DNA from: Veillonellaceae bacterium | GTDB taxonomy: Bacteria; Bacillota; Negativicutes; Veillonellales; Dialisteraceae | DNA length: 64,000 nucleotides | Direction of reading: 5' to 3' | NCBI GenBank assembly: GCA_025992895.1 | Contig: DAJPGA010000001.1 | Span: 355,001-419,000 of the forward strand | Shown here: positions 9,781-19,245 of the stretch, piece by piece | Position numbering within the stretch: position 1 is the stretch's first letter | How the letters are laid out: the number at the start of each line of letters is the position of its first letter | Program-made: the position numbers and the translations under genes | Notes under the pieces: model-generated | Seen by the model: only the letters and a program-made list of their open reading frames with translations | Databases searched by the model: none | What the model was told of the DNA's origin: nothing

Positions 9781-10230
9781 TTATTTCTCAGACTCGCTTT
9801 GTTTGAGCTGCCTGTAGTACTTGGTGCCTTTCTTGGAATCGTGCATGGCGTTGAGAAGGGTCTCGGCTCGTTTGTAGGAGACTCCGATCCAGTCGGCGTA
9901 TTCTTTCAGAGGATTTCCTCGTTCCAGGCGGCGTTTCTTCATGTAGGCGCGGCGGTCTTCTCTTGTCATTCCTTTTACAATCAGAAGGTCCGTGGAGCGG
10001 CGGGTGGCTCTGAATTTCATGTAGTCCAGGGTGCGGGCTGCTTCGTCTTCTGTCATGACTCCTTCTCTGACCAGCTCTCGGAGGTAGTAGACGGCGGCCT
10101 TCGGATTGTGCGGCTCCATCGCCTGCATATCAGATGGCATGTCGGGTGGCGGGGCCATGCGCGCTTCGGAGACGGTCCATCCGCCGAAAAGCAGGGTGGT
10201 AGAAATGAGTAGTGCAGGAATGAGTTTCAT
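9781..10230 (-). CDS. Small exported protein, unknown function
   Basis: A 149-residue protein I do not recognise. It has a signal peptide (hydrophobic 3-17, cleavage likely after SEA), then a Met/Pro-rich patch (MAPPPDMPSDMQAMEP, 25-40), then a highly charged helical remainder rich in Arg, Lys and Glu. It is probably periplasmic. It follows TonB receptor 2 directly: the receptor's TAA is part of the sequence just before this gene's AGGAGG, and the gap is nine bases, so the two are co-transcribed and probably translationally coupled. A helper role for the same ligand is a guess from context. Confidence 0.75.
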   Translation of the reverse strand: MKLIPALLISTTLLFGGWTVSEARMAPPPDMPSDMQAMEPHNPKAAVYYLRELVREGVMTEDEAARTLDYMKFRATRRSTDLLIVKGMTREDRRAYMKKRRLERGNPLKEYADWIGVSYKRAETLLNAMHDSKKGTKYYRQLKQSESEK

Positions 10231-10239
10231 AGAACCTCC

Positions 10240-12477
10240 TTAGAAACTGTAACGTACGGACAGGTTGTAAGTTCTTTCGCTTGCTGCTTCCGATGCGTAG
10301 AATTTCTTGTCAAACAGGTTGTAGATGGAGAACTGCAGGGTCGTATTCTTGTTGACGGAGTAGTTCGCTGCCAGGTTCGTGATGAAGAAGGCATCCTCGG
10401 ACTTGTAGACATCCGTATCTACATCCGGCGCCTGACGGGCACTGATGTATTCCGCATCCGCCAGGATATCCCAGCGTTCCTGCGGCTTCCATTCTACGCC
10501 GAAGTGGAGAATGTGCTTCGGGACATCATAGTCATGCTCGCCGTCGATGGTCGCATTCTGCCATGCGTAGTTGATATACCCGGACGTGATCTTGTTGAAG
10601 TCCCTCTTAAATTCCACTTCCACACCGTCCGTGCGGCCCTCGCCCATATTTCTGTACTGGGAGAAACCCTTCTTGTAGAGAATGCCGTTGTAAAGCGTGG
10701 AAGCGGACGTGGTGTAATACTTGACGGCATCATCCGTGTCCGCTCTGTAGAGGGAAACGGAAACAGAAGTATGATCCCATGCCTTCCTGGCACCGATTTC
10801 ATACGTATCCGTCGTTTCCGGCTTCAGAGCCGGATTGGCGATGATGGCCTTCTTATTGACCGTCGTCTGCCCGTTGATATCCGTTTCACTCATGCCGTTT
10901 TCCCTGTACACACGATAGAGGAGAGGCGGAGTGAAGGAGCGGCCGTAACTGGCGAAGAGCGTCGTGCCGTTCAGGTTGTATTCGACAGAAAGCTTCGGAC
11001 TCCACTGCTCATAACTCTTCTCCGGATGATTCGTGTGGATGCCGGTTTCGAGGAAATCAGAATACCCGTCCTTCTTCGTATATTTATCATAACGTACCCC
11101 GGCATAAAGAGCCAGATCATCATTGACCTGCCACTTATCCTGCAGGTAGCCGGCATAGGAAATACCCTTGCCGCCGTGCTTTTCATACGCCGTCTTGCTG
11201 CTGTCCAGATCCCTCCAGTTTTTCAGATAATAACGCGTCTGGTCGAAGGAAATCCGGCGGTATCCGCCGCCAGCCAGGAGGGTATGGTCGCCCAGTTCCC
11301 AGGACTTGTGGATATCGAAATCATACGTCTTGCTCGGATAGAAAGAGTAAGTGCCCTCACCATTCCAGGAATTCAGTTCAGAAGCAGTGACCGCGCCGCT
11401 CGGGCCCGAAGTCGAGCTGTAGCCGTCCTTCTTGACATCCGTGATGCCCAAGTGAGCGTAAATGTGATTATCATCATCATTGTAAGAGAAAGAGTGGACA
11501 TCCCATTCCCTCTGGCCTGTGTAACCGAGGAAATCTCCCGGATCCAGGTCCACATACTTCCCGCTCGGCAGCTTCACGGCGCCGTAGAATACCTCATTTC
11601 CATCCGCATCCCGGACATCTGAGAACGGATGATTATAGACGTACGTGTGATTCGTATGGAGGAAATCATAAGACAGAGACTTGTTATCACTGAAATGATA
11701 CGTCGTCTTGAAATTGTAACTCTCCGTATCCAGCGCCTTCCGGCCGCGGCCGCCGACAATGTAGCGCCCTCTGGCGGATTCAGGAAGATCCGCCTCGATC
11801 GGAGTACCGTCATAACTCGTCTTCGATCTGGCCGTGGAATCGATATAGTAACCCCTCCAGCCATGCGTCTTTCTCTTTTCATAACCTACGCCGAAATCCC
11901 ACTTATCCTTGGAGAACGTCGCAGAATACGCCTGCTTCCACGAAGCATTGCTTCCGTAAGAAACAAGAGCATTCCCATGAAGCCCCTTATCCGGATTCTT
12001 CGTCGTAATCTGAATGACACCACCGACAGCGCGGCCGCCGTACAGAGAAGAACCCGCACCGCGGACCACCTCGATCTTGGCGATATTGTCCGTCGGGATC
12101 ATACTCCAGTAGACCTCGCCATCCCAGCCATTATTGACCGGCTGCCCGTCCACCATGACAAGCACCTTGTCCGAACTGAACCCACGCAGACTGATACCAC
12201 CGTCCGCTACCGGATTCAGATACACACCGGACAACTGTCCGAAAGCCTGCGCTACCGAGCTGATATTCTTATCCTGGATTTCCTTCGCTGTGATGACACT
12301 GACACTCGCCGGCGTATCCTGAATCTTCTCCGGAATCTTCGTAGCCGTTACCACGACACCCGAAAACGAATAAGTACCATCCTCCTGCTCAGCAGCCGAA
12401 GCAGCGTCCACATTATTTATTCCCCAAAATAAACTGGACACAGCTAAAAGCGCTAAAACTTTTCCCTGTTTTTTCAT
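10240..12477 (-). CDS. TonB-dependent outer-membrane receptor 2
   Basis: A 745-residue TonB-dependent receptor with a signal peptide (MKKQGKVLALLAVSSLFWG, cleavage near VDA) and the TonB box YSFSGVVVTATK at about 36-47. The plug carries IAKIEVVRGAGSSLYGGRAV and GGVIQITTKN, and the barrel ends in NLSVRYSF. ARG-rich strands and many Tyr/Asp/Trp turns resemble siderophore receptors (FepA/CirA type), but the ligand is not determined. It is the first gene of a two-gene unit. The sequence before its start is AT-rich, with a TTCCC-type purine-rich ribosome site (AAGGGAAA) close to the ATG. Confidence 0.92.
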   Translation of the reverse strand: MKKQGKVLALLAVSSLFWGINNVDAASAAEQEDGTYSFSGVVVTATKIPEKIQDTPASVSVITAKEIQDKNISSVAQAFGQLSGVYLNPVADGGISLRGFSSDKVLVMVDGQPVNNGWDGEVYWSMIPTDNIAKIEVVRGAGSSLYGGRAVGGVIQITTKNPDKGLHGNALVSYGSNASWKQAYSATFSKDKWDFGVGYEKRKTHGWRGYYIDSTARSKTSYDGTPIEADLPESARGRYIVGGRGRKALDTESYNFKTTYHFSDNKSLSYDFLHTNHTYVYNHPFSDVRDADGNEVFYGAVKLPSGKYVDLDPGDFLGYTGQREWDVHSFSYNDDDNHIYAHLGITDVKKDGYSSTSGPSGAVTASELNSWNGEGTYSFYPSKTYDFDIHKSWELGDHTLLAGGGYRRISFDQTRYYLKNWRDLDSSKTAYEKHGGKGISYAGYLQDKWQVNDDLALYAGVRYDKYTKKDGYSDFLETGIHTNHPEKSYEQWSPKLSVEYNLNGTTLFASYGRSFTPPLLYRVYRENGMSETDINGQTTVNKKAIIANPALKPETTDTYEIGARKAWDHTSVSVSLYRADTDDAVKYYTTSASTLYNGILYKKGFSQYRNMGEGRTDGVEVEFKRDFNKITSGYINYAWQNATIDGEHDYDVPKHILHFGVEWKPQERWDILADAEYISARQAPDVDTDVYKSEDAFFITNLAANYSVNKNTTLQFSIYNLFDKKFYASEAASERTYNLSVRYSF

Positions 12478-12614
12478 AATTTCCCTTTCTTCCCTTAAAA
12501 TTTTAAAACAAGTTCATCTAATTATAGTATTATGATTGCATTATTACAAATATATAAGCGAAATGCTCAAGAAGAATTAGAAAATGAAGCATACTATGCA
12601 TAGGAAACCGTATA

Positions 12615-12649
12615 AAAAAGGACACCGGAGGGGAATTGGTGTCCTTTTT
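12615..12649 (-). terminator. Terminator after the 13190-12669 gene
   Basis: A stem AAAAAGGACACC / GGTGTCCTTTTT with an 11-base loop. On the minus strand it follows the stop at 12669 and separates that gene from receptor 2. Confidence 0.88.
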
Positions 12650-12668
12650 AATGTGGTGTAAATATATA

Positions 12669-13190
12669 TCATTTCTTCACGTCTGGCAGGATTGCCGAGT
12701 AGACGTGTTCAAAATAAGTCGGGGCGTACCAGGTGCTGTCTATTGGCTCGATGTATTTGATCACTTTCCATGAATCTCCTTCAGCCAGTACGGCTAACTG
12801 GCGGAGGCGGATCCATTTGATGGATTCTTTCTTCGTGCTGTATTCAATGAAATCCACATAAATGAGCCGAGGATCGTCCTTGTCCTGCTGCTGATGGATC
12901 ACGTGCACCGTGTCATCCCAGGGCTGGCCATCGTGGTAAAAGGATTTTGTCTTTACGGATAAATTATTATATGTTCCTTCATCCATGTACTGGCTGACGT
13001 CACCATAGACGGCGTCTTTGGAGGCGGCTCGGTTCAGTACCCTTTCGCAGTCGATGTAAGTGACGAAAGGCCGGTGATTAAGGATCCAGTACAAGCTGGC
13101 CGTCGACTTCACAGTTGCCGTTGGAAACAAAAAAGAGAAAATGACAAAAAGAAAAACGCAGCCGACCACGCCAGCCAGGACCTTCTTCAT
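12669..13190 (-). CDS. Membrane-anchored protein, unknown function
   Basis: A 173-residue protein not recognised from sequence. An N-terminal hydrophobic segment (about residues 4-22, LAGVVGCVFLFVIFSFLF) acts as an uncleaved anchor or signal. The rest is a soluble alpha/beta domain with DSWKVIKYIEPIDSTWYAPTY near the end, reminiscent of NTF2-like or lumazine-binding-type exported domains. The start ATG at 13190 is supported by AAAAGGAGG eight bases upstream; the frame also extends seven codons to a TTG without a ribosome site. It is a single-gene unit with its own terminator. Confidence 0.7.
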   Translation of the reverse strand: MKKVLAGVVGCVFLFVIFSFLFPTATVKSTASLYWILNHRPFVTYIDCERVLNRAASKDAVYGDVSQYMDEGTYNNLSVKTKSFYHDGQPWDDTVHVIHQQQDKDDPRLIYVDFIEYSTKKESIKWIRLRQLAVLAEGDSWKVIKYIEPIDSTWYAPTYFEHVYSAILPDVKK

Positions 13191-13477
13191 CACCCATTCC
13201 TCCTTTTCCAAGAATACTTGTATTTAGTTTACCATGATTTTGAAAAATCTAATTGTTGGAAGGAATGTGAAGCGGAAAGTCCGGGCGCAGGGTTGCCCCC
13301 TAAAAATATATCAAAATTATAAAAATAATTAATAACCAAAATTTTGTACGGGACAGAAGGTGACAAGAGAATTCATATAATTAGGGGTAAGGGGGCTCGA
13401 AATTCTGAAAGGCTAAGCGCAAGCCTGTAAGAGAATGAGCATTTTTGAAGGGTCAATTTCCAGAAAGGGTGTTTATC

Positions 13478-14065
13478 ATGGAAAAAAGAAAAATTCTTGT
13501 GATTGCATTGGCAGCGCTGCTTACGACAAATGTGATGGCCGGATGCGGCAGTGATGGAAACAGTTCGCCTGCTTCTTCTCAGTCCACGTCGGCGAAACCG
13601 ACAAAGAGCAAAGCACAAGTCCTGTATGAGAAGTTTCTGGCTCTTCCAATGGGAGCATCTTATGAGGATGTAAAGGGAGCGCTCGGCCAGGATGGCACAT
13701 TGATCAGTGAAAGCAACATCGCAAATATAGTTACAAGGTCATATAAATGGGAAGAAGGCGGGAACTCCCTGATGGCTACGTTCCAGAACGGAGGAATGTC
13801 GACAAAAGCAATGTCCAGTCTGGGATTCCTGAAACCCAATGGAGAAGATGTTACTTTGGCTGAGTTCAATCAAATTCAGGCAGGTATGAATTATGATCAG
13901 GTCAAGGGAATATTTAACAACCGGGAGGGGTTCCTGGAAAGTGAAGTCCAGCTTATGGGCGAAGATTCGCAAATGGTTATGTGGATCAACAAGGGTGGAT
14001 CCAATGTACAGATTAGCTTTGACAATGGAGCTGTCTCCAGCAAATCACAGTATGGATTAAAGTAA
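13478..14065 (+). CDS. Lipoprotein with tandem DUF3862/BLIP-like repeats
   Basis: A 195-residue lipoprotein. The signal peptide ends in the lipobox VMAGC (Cys about 23), followed by a Ser/Thr/Pro-rich linker (28-45). Two similar repeats then follow, LPMGASYEDVKGALGQDG and IQAGMNYDQVKGIFNNREG, each leading into a tryptophan-containing beta hairpin (YKWEEGG, VMWINKGG). This G(M/A)xYxxVKxxxG signature is that of BLIP/SmpA-like lipoproteins such as DUF3862. Start 13478 is chosen over an upstream in-frame ATG because AGAAAGGGTG precedes it and the signal peptide begins there. It lies 48 bases before the frameshifted membrane-protein gene. Confidence 0.8.
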   Translation: MEKRKILVIALAALLTTNVMAGCGSDGNSSPASSQSTSAKPTKSKAQVLYEKFLALPMGASYEDVKGALGQDGTLISESNIANIVTRSYKWEEGGNSLMATFQNGGMSTKAMSSLGFLKPNGEDVTLAEFNQIQAGMNYDQVKGIFNNREGFLESEVQLMGEDSQMVMWINKGGSNVQISFDNGAVSSKSQYGLK

Positions 14066-14113
14066 GAGCCCTTTTAGGAAAAATATTTCAAAATTTCACT
14101 TGGAGATGAGAAA

Positions 14114-14541
14114 ATGAAAAAATAAGGCTCACCCTCGGGATTGTTACCTTTGTTTTCTGTGTCATTATCTTTTTCCAGTCCTGCGCCGTTGGTGTTTTGA
14201 ATGCCATGAATCAAACTGAGGATATCGGAGGAACGGCTGGTGTATTTACGGCTCTCACCAGCTTGATCGCAGGCATCGTGGCGATCGTCATGCGTTCCAG
14301 CGCCAAAGGCACAATCGCTGCCGGTGTATTGTATGGCATCGCCTCCCTTATAGGAGGCGGCAATTCCGATGTATATGGAGACTTGGCAATTTGGAGCGGC
14401 CTCTTTTTCATCTTTGCCGTATACTTCATCGTTTCCGGCTATAAGCAGAACAAACGCGAGAAAAAGGCCCTGCTGAATCAGGGGAATCCTGCACAGGTAG
14501 CGGAAGGCACAGTGGAGGAAAAAGAAGAAAAGAAGGATTAA
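14114..14541 (+). pseudogene. Small membrane protein gene, frameshifted at an A-run
   Basis: The strong start (GGAGATGAG, three bases, ATG at 14114) is followed by A6 at 14117-14122 and hits a TAA after three codons. One more A would put it in the frame that stays open from there to 14541. That frame encodes IRLTLGIVTFVFCVIIFF, then QSCAVGVLNAMNQTEDIGG, two or three further membrane helices and a charged tail ending EEKEEKKD. The hidden residues look like the normal N-terminal helix of a small three- to four-helix membrane protein (about 142 residues). Possible causes are a real loss, slippage-based switching at the A-run, or a sequencing error. Confidence 0.7.
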
Positions 14542-14566
14542 TCCGAAAATTTTATAGAATAGCGGC

Positions 14567-14616
14567 AGCAAGGCCGTGATGAAATATGCGCTGATTTCAT
14601 TACGGCCTTGCTTTTT
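14567..14616 (+). terminator. Terminator before hsdM
   Basis: A long stem AGCAAGGCCGTGATGAAAT / ATTTCATTACGGCCTTGCT with an 8-base loop and a TTTTT tail. Confidence 0.92.
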
Positions 14617-14702
14617 ACGGACAGCATTGGAGACAAAAGTGGCAAATCTTCCTATTAGCTTGTACAATAAATGCAATGTATAGATTATCTTTGGAGGGTA
14701 TT

Positions 14703-16238
14703 ATGATTACTGGCGCAGTTAAAAATAAAGTCGATCAAATCTGGCTTCACTTATATTCTGGCGGGATTACGAATCCTTTGACCGTCATTGAACAATTGAC
14801 ATACCTGATGTTCATTCGCTCTTTGGACAAGAAGGAACAGGAAAATGAAAAGATGGCGAATATTTTTGGCGAACCCGTCAGCCATCCTATTTTTCCGAAT
14901 TCGGAAGTCGGCCGCGCTATGCGCTGGGATAATTTCAAAGATAAGAATCCTGAGGAAATGTTTAATATCATCAGCCGCTTTGTGTTCCCTGCGATTAAAG
15001 CCATGAAACATGGGCAGCTGCCGGATTTTGATGCGGATGGGAAACTCATTCCTGTCACTGGTGATAATGGAGAAGTAGACGATGAGGAAACCGCATTCTC
15101 CAAGTACATGGCAGATGCTATTTTCTTGATTCCTACACCGCAGGTACTGGAGCAGCTCGTTACTGGCATGGATGATCTCTACACGCATGATCTCGACAGC
15201 AAGGACATGCAGGGTGATCTTTATGAATACATGCTTGGAAAAATTCAGACTTCCGGGCAGAATGGCCAGTTCAGGACACCGAAGCATATTCGCGACATGA
15301 TGGTCGCACTGATTCAGCCGACGCCGAAAGATACCATCTGTGATCCTGCCTGCGGTACAGCAGGTTTCCTGATTTCCTCCGCTGAATATGTACGTGCTCA
15401 TTATGGCAGTGAAATGACGCAGGAAGAATGGGATCATTTCGCGGGCCCAATGTTTACCGGCTTCGATATGGATCATACCATGCTCCGTATTTCTGCCATG
15501 AACCTGATGCTCCATTCTATTACACATCCAAACATCGCCTACAAAGACAGTCTTTCCAAGCAGAATGAAATCAGTGATGCGTTCTCCGTTTGCCTGGCCA
15601 ATCCGCCATTCAAGGGAAGTATTAATAAAGAAAGTATCAGTGAAGACCTGAAAGCTGTTGCAAATACGACGAAAACAGAGCTTTTATTCCTGGCTCTTTT
15701 CCTTCGCATGCTCAAAAAAGGCGGGCGCTGCGCATGTATCGTCCCTGATGGCGTCCTCTCCGGCTCTTCCAAAGCTCATAAGATGATCAGAAAAGAACTG
15801 GTAGAAAATCATCAGCTGCAGGGCGTCATTTCCATGCCATCCGGCGTTTTCAAACCCTATGCCGGTGTATCTACAGCAATCCTTCTTTTCACAAAGACAG
15901 GTGCGGGCGGTACGGAAAACGTCTGGTTCTATGATATGAAAGCCGATGGATACAGCCTCGATGATAAGAGAACGGAAGTCGCAGAGAATGATATTCCGGA
16001 CATTATCGAACGTTTCCGCCATATAGATCAGGAAGCAGGAAGAAAACGTACAGAGCAGAGCTTCCTCGTCCCCAAACAGGATATTGTTGATCAGGATTAT
16101 GATCTTTCTATCAATAAGTACAAGGAAATCGAATACGTTCCTGTAGAATATCCCCCGACAAAAGAGATTCTTAAAGATCTGAAATCCTTAGAAGAAGAAA
16201 TCTCTCAGGGATTAAAAGATCTGGAGGGCATGTTATGA
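14703..16238 (+). CDS. hsdM: Type I restriction-modification methyltransferase subunit
   Basis: A 511-residue HsdM that transfers methyl groups from S-adenosylmethionine to adenine in a site chosen by HsdS. It has the N-terminal helical HsdM_N region (about 5-150), then the N6-adenine methylase domain with motif I DPACGTAGF (214-222) and catalytic motif IV NPPF (300-303). Length is normal. The ATG at 14703 is preceded by TTGGAGGG; nine upstream codons to another ATG lack a site. The stop overlaps hsdS by four bases (ATGA), so M and S are translationally coupled. No hsdR is present in the window, so only methylation can be inferred. Confidence 0.95.
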   Translation: MITGAVKNKVDQIWLHLYSGGITNPLTVIEQLTYLMFIRSLDKKEQENEKMANIFGEPVSHPIFPNSEVGRAMRWDNFKDKNPEEMFNIISRFVFPAIKAMKHGQLPDFDADGKLIPVTGDNGEVDDEETAFSKYMADAIFLIPTPQVLEQLVTGMDDLYTHDLDSKDMQGDLYEYMLGKIQTSGQNGQFRTPKHIRDMMVALIQPTPKDTICDPACGTAGFLISSAEYVRAHYGSEMTQEEWDHFAGPMFTGFDMDHTMLRISAMNLMLHSITHPNIAYKDSLSKQNEISDAFSVCLANPPFKGSINKESISEDLKAVANTTKTELLFLALFLRMLKKGGRCACIVPDGVLSGSSKAHKMIRKELVENHQLQGVISMPSGVFKPYAGVSTAILLFTKTGAGGTENVWFYDMKADGYSLDDKRTEVAENDIPDIIERFRHIDQEAGRKRTEQSFLVPKQDIVDQDYDLSINKYKEIEYVPVEYPPTKEILKDLKSLEEEISQGLKDLEGML

Positions 16239-17389
16239 AAGTAAGATTAGGGGATGTAGGGCAGGTAGTTACTGGGACAACTCCCAAGAGTGGATGTGAA
16301 GAGTATTGGCATGGGGAATATAACTGGATTACTCCAGCAGAAATAAACGATGATTCAGATGTTATTTTTGAGACAGATAGAATGATAACGGACAAAGCCA
16401 TCAAAGATAGTCATTTAAAATCTTTCCCAGCAGGAACCGTCTTATTAAGTTCACGTGCACCTATTGGCAAGGTAGCTATTGCTGGTACTGAAATGTATTG
16501 TAATCAGGGGTTTAAAAACATTATTTGCTCTGAAAGGATCTATAATAGATATTTATATCACTTCTTGAAGAGTAAAAAAGACTATTTAAATTCTCTGGGT
16601 AGAGGTGCAACATTTAAGGAAATATCAAAGGGTATAGTGGAAGATATAACAATACCATTGCCCGAACTATCTGAGCAACATGAAATCGTAGAGGTATTGG
16701 ATAAAATAGATGGATTGATCTCTGCGAATAAGCTGGTTCAACAGAAATATGATGAACTTGTAAAATCCCGATTTATCGAGATGTTTGGGAATCCGGTCAA
16801 TAATGATAAGAAATGGGTCGTATCAAAATTACAAGCAGTATGCGATAAAATAACTGACGGAACACATAATTCACCAATTAGTTACCCTAATGGGAAATAT
16901 CCCTATATTACGGCTAAAAATATTAAAAAGGACGGATTTGATTTATCTAATCTTACTTACGTAAATGATGATATACATAATGAAATATATTCGAGATGTA
17001 ATCCCGAATATGAAGATGTTCTTTATATAAAAGATGGGGCAACAACTGGAATAGCCATGGTAAATAGTTTGCATGAGAAATTTTCTCTGTTATCAAGTGT
17101 TGCTCTTCTCAAGCAGGACAGAAGTCAAATAAATGGATTCTATCTATGCGGAGTATTAAATAATACAAATATGTATAAGAAAATTAGAGCTAATATGGGT
17201 GGTGCAGCGATAACAAGGTTAACTATTAATAAAATTAAAAATATTATTATTCCAATCCCTCCTCTTTCACTCCAAAATGAATTTGCCGACTTCGTGCAGC
17301 AAGTCGATAAATCAAAATTGGCAGTACAAAAGAGTCTGGAAAAGCTCGAAATTTTGAAAAAATCTTTGATGCAGCAGTACTTCGGTTAG
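16235..17389 (+). CDS. hsdS: Type I restriction-modification specificity subunit
   Basis: A 384-residue HsdS with the standard layout: target recognition domain 1 (about 1-145), conserved coiled coil 1 (LPELSEQHEIVEVLDKIDGL, 149-168), domain 2 (about 195-335) and coiled coil 2 (IPPLSLQNEFADFVQQVDKS, 341-360). It sets the DNA site methylated by HsdM. The gene is visibly AT-richer than hsdM, as usual for exchanged recognition domains. A tyrosine recombinase follows 80 bases downstream, the arrangement of loci that invert hsdS segments, but no second hsdS or silent cassette is found here. Confidence 0.93.
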   Translation: MKVRLGDVGQVVTGTTPKSGCEEYWHGEYNWITPAEINDDSDVIFETDRMITDKAIKDSHLKSFPAGTVLLSSRAPIGKVAIAGTEMYCNQGFKNIICSERIYNRYLYHFLKSKKDYLNSLGRGATFKEISKGIVEDITIPLPELSEQHEIVEVLDKIDGLISANKLVQQKYDELVKSRFIEMFGNPVNNDKKWVVSKLQAVCDKITDGTHNSPISYPNGKYPYITAKNIKKDGFDLSNLTYVNDDIHNEIYSRCNPEYEDVLYIKDGATTGIAMVNSLHEKFSLLSSVALLKQDRSQINGFYLCGVLNNTNMYKKIRANMGGAAITRLTINKIKNIIIPIPPLSLQNEFADFVQQVDKSKLAVQKSLEKLEILKKSLMQQYFG

Positions 17390-17390
17390 T

Positions 17391-17437
17391 AAAAATCCAC
17401 GTTCTCCATGGTTTCATGGCGGGACGTGGATTTTTTT
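17391..17437 (+). terminator. Terminator between hsdS and the recombinase
   Basis: AAAAATCCACGT pairs with ACGTGGATTTTT (outer 12 bp), with an inner CCATGGTTTCATGG segment and a seven-T tail. It starts right after the hsdS stop. Confidence 0.9.
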
Positions 17438-17468
17438 GCTATCCTTAGCCTAAAAAAGGCGGGATACA

Positions 17469-18524
17469 ATGAAAAATGAATTGATTGAAATGATCATGCA
17501 AAAGATGCTTCCTTATTTGGATAATGCTCAATTGGAAAGGCTGCAGGATGTGCTGGATTATTGTATGCATCAGGTAACGATTGAGGATGAATCTTCCAGA
17601 CTGCCGAAACCAGATGAAAGCAATGAAGCTTTGATGATGAAGTTCCTGTCGGCAAAGCGTGTCGAGGGTTTAAGCGAGAAAACGATCCGATACTATGAAG
17701 CGACGCTTTCCAATTTCTTCCAGCAGATGACGGTGTCCGTGCTGCATATGAAGACAGAGCATATTCGTGAGTACTTATCCCAGTACAGGGAGAAGAGGCA
17801 ATGCGGGAAATCGAATATAGATAATATACGGCGGATTCTTTCCAGCTTTTTCAGCTGGCTTGAGGAGGAAAGCTTCATACTGAAGAATCCTGTCAGAAGG
17901 ATCCATAAAATCAAAGTGGATAAAACCGTGAAAGAGACGTATTCGGATGAAGCGTTGGAGAGGATGCGGGATGAATGTCATAATCTCCGGGACCTTGCCA
18001 TCATAGATCTTCTTTCTTCGTCTGGGATGAGAGTAGGAGAACTGGTTCATCTGAATCGGGAAGATATTGATTTTGAAAACAGAGAATGTATTGTCTTCGG
18101 GAAAGGGCACAAGGAAAGGCCTGTTTATTTTGATGCACGGACGAAAATCCATTTGAAAAATTATTTGGATTCCAGGACAGATCACCATCCTGCTTTATTT
18201 GTCTCTTTGCTTAAACCTTATAATCGCCTGCAAATCAGCGGTGTCGAGATCCGCCTTCGAGAACTAGGAAGAAAACTTGGAATTCCGAAAGTCCATCCGC
18301 ATAAGTTCAGAAGAACACTGGCGACAAGGGCAATTGATAAGGGAATGCCGATCGAGCAGGTGCAAAGGCTTCTGGGACATACTCAAATTGATACGACGAT
18401 GCAGTATGCCATGATCAATCAGAAGAACGTGAAGGTTTCTCATCAAAAATACATTGGTATGATTCAACAAGAAAGACAGAATAATATCATAAATATATTA
18501 GGAGGTCATTCTTATGCCATGTAA
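17469..18524 (+). CDS. XerC/D-like tyrosine recombinase, 3' end replaced by IS
   Basis: A tyrosine recombinase of the type found beside hsdS, where it inverts specificity cassettes. It has a SAM-like core-binding domain (about 50-150) and a catalytic domain with all expected residues: Arg188 (SGMRVGEL), Lys212 (GKGHKERP), His278 and Arg281 (HPHKFRRT), His304 (LLGHTQID) and nucleophile Tyr313 (MQYAMI). Native sequence runs to about residue 328 (SHQKY). IS copy 2 begins inside the next codon at 18455, so the last 23 residues are IS-encoded and only a few native residues are lost. The enzyme is probably still active. It follows a terminator, so it has its own promoter. Confidence 0.9.
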   Translation: MKNELIEMIMQKMLPYLDNAQLERLQDVLDYCMHQVTIEDESSRLPKPDESNEALMMKFLSAKRVEGLSEKTIRYYEATLSNFFQQMTVSVLHMKTEHIREYLSQYREKRQCGKSNIDNIRRILSSFFSWLEEESFILKNPVRRIHKIKVDKTVKETYSDEALERMRDECHNLRDLAIIDLLSSSGMRVGELVHLNREDIDFENRECIVFGKGHKERPVYFDARTKIHLKNYLDSRTDHHPALFVSLLKPYNRLQISGVEIRLRELGRKLGIPKVHPHKFRRTLATRAIDKGMPIEQVQRLLGHTQIDTTMQYAMINQKNVKVSHQKYIGMIQQERQNNIINILGGHSYAM

Positions 18525-19245
18525 AACCAAAGCGTCCCCGGAGGAAATGTTAGACCAGATTGCTTCATATCTCTATCAGGGTGTTACGATTACCCAGGCA
18601 GCTGAAAATCTTCATATGAGCCGCATAACATTCAGGAAATGGGTCCTCCGGTATAAAGAGGAGGGCTTTAAGGGATTGCGGCCCAGGCAGCATTTGTCTT
18701 ACTACTCCAATCAGATGAAGATCCAGGCCGTAAAGGAATATCTTAAAGGCGGTGTTTCCATGCTTTCCGTCTGTGCCAAATACAGAATTTCCGGCACACT
18801 CTCCCTTAAAACATGGATTGAGGCGTATAATGAGCATAAGTTGACAGACCTCGTTTCTGAAGGAGGAGATCTTATGGGCAAACGCCAGCAATCGGTCAAG
18901 GAAGAGCGAGTCAGAATCGTTCAGGAGTGCATCGCCAGTGGATGCGATTATAACAAGATAGCCAAGAAGTACAACATGTCCTACCAAACGCTCTACACAT
19001 GGGTAAAAAAGTTCAAGGAAATGGGCGAAGTTGGTCTTGAGGATTACAGAGGAAAGCCGATCAGGCTCCAAACGCCCCGGACCGAAGAAGAACAGCTGCG
19101 TCAGGAGAATGCCAGACTTCTTGAAGAACAGAAGGATCTTATAGCAGAGATTGCCCTGCTAAAAAAAAAGATGGAGATAGAGGAAAGGTTGCGTTCCTCG
19201 AAGGATTCAGCCTTACTCACCTTCTCAGAGATTTTAAAGCCATAA
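18514..19245 (+). CDS. IS3-family OrfA (copy 2)
   Basis: A 243-residue DNA-binding protein. Repeated helix-turn-helix units recognise the IS ends, and a leucine-zipper-like coiled coil occupies about 195-225. It starts after AGGAGG. Frame 0 crosses CTA AAA AAA AAG at 19159-19170. A -1 slip on A AAA AAG enters orfB and gives the OrfAB transposase. Without the slip the protein ends in 26 frame-0 codons. Confidence 0.9.
   Translation: MPCKTKASPEEMLDQIASYLYQGVTITQAAENLHMSRITFRKWVLRYKEEGFKGLRPRQHLSYYSNQMKIQAVKEYLKGGVSMLSVCAKYRISGTLSLKTWIEAYNEHKLTDLVSEGGDLMGKRQQSVKEERVRIVQECIASGCDYNKIAKKYNMSYQTLYTWVKKFKEMGEVGLEDYRGKPIRLQTPRTEEEQLRQENARLLEEQKDLIAEIALLKKKMEIEERLRSSKDSALLTFSEILKP
19164..19170 (+). 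promoter_or_regulatory. Programmed -1 frameshift site, A AAA AAG
   Basis: This slippery heptamer lies inside an A9 run in the orfA/orfB overlap. It is the same motif type as the IS150 shift site. Copy 3 has the same A9 run at 45239-45247 (complement). Copy 1 has A10 and needs no shift. Confidence 0.8.

Noticed and set aside
16235..17389. Inverted repeats inside hsdS that would mark an invertible cassette
   Set aside because: No second hsdS-like sequence exists in the window to pair with, so inversion cannot be shown.
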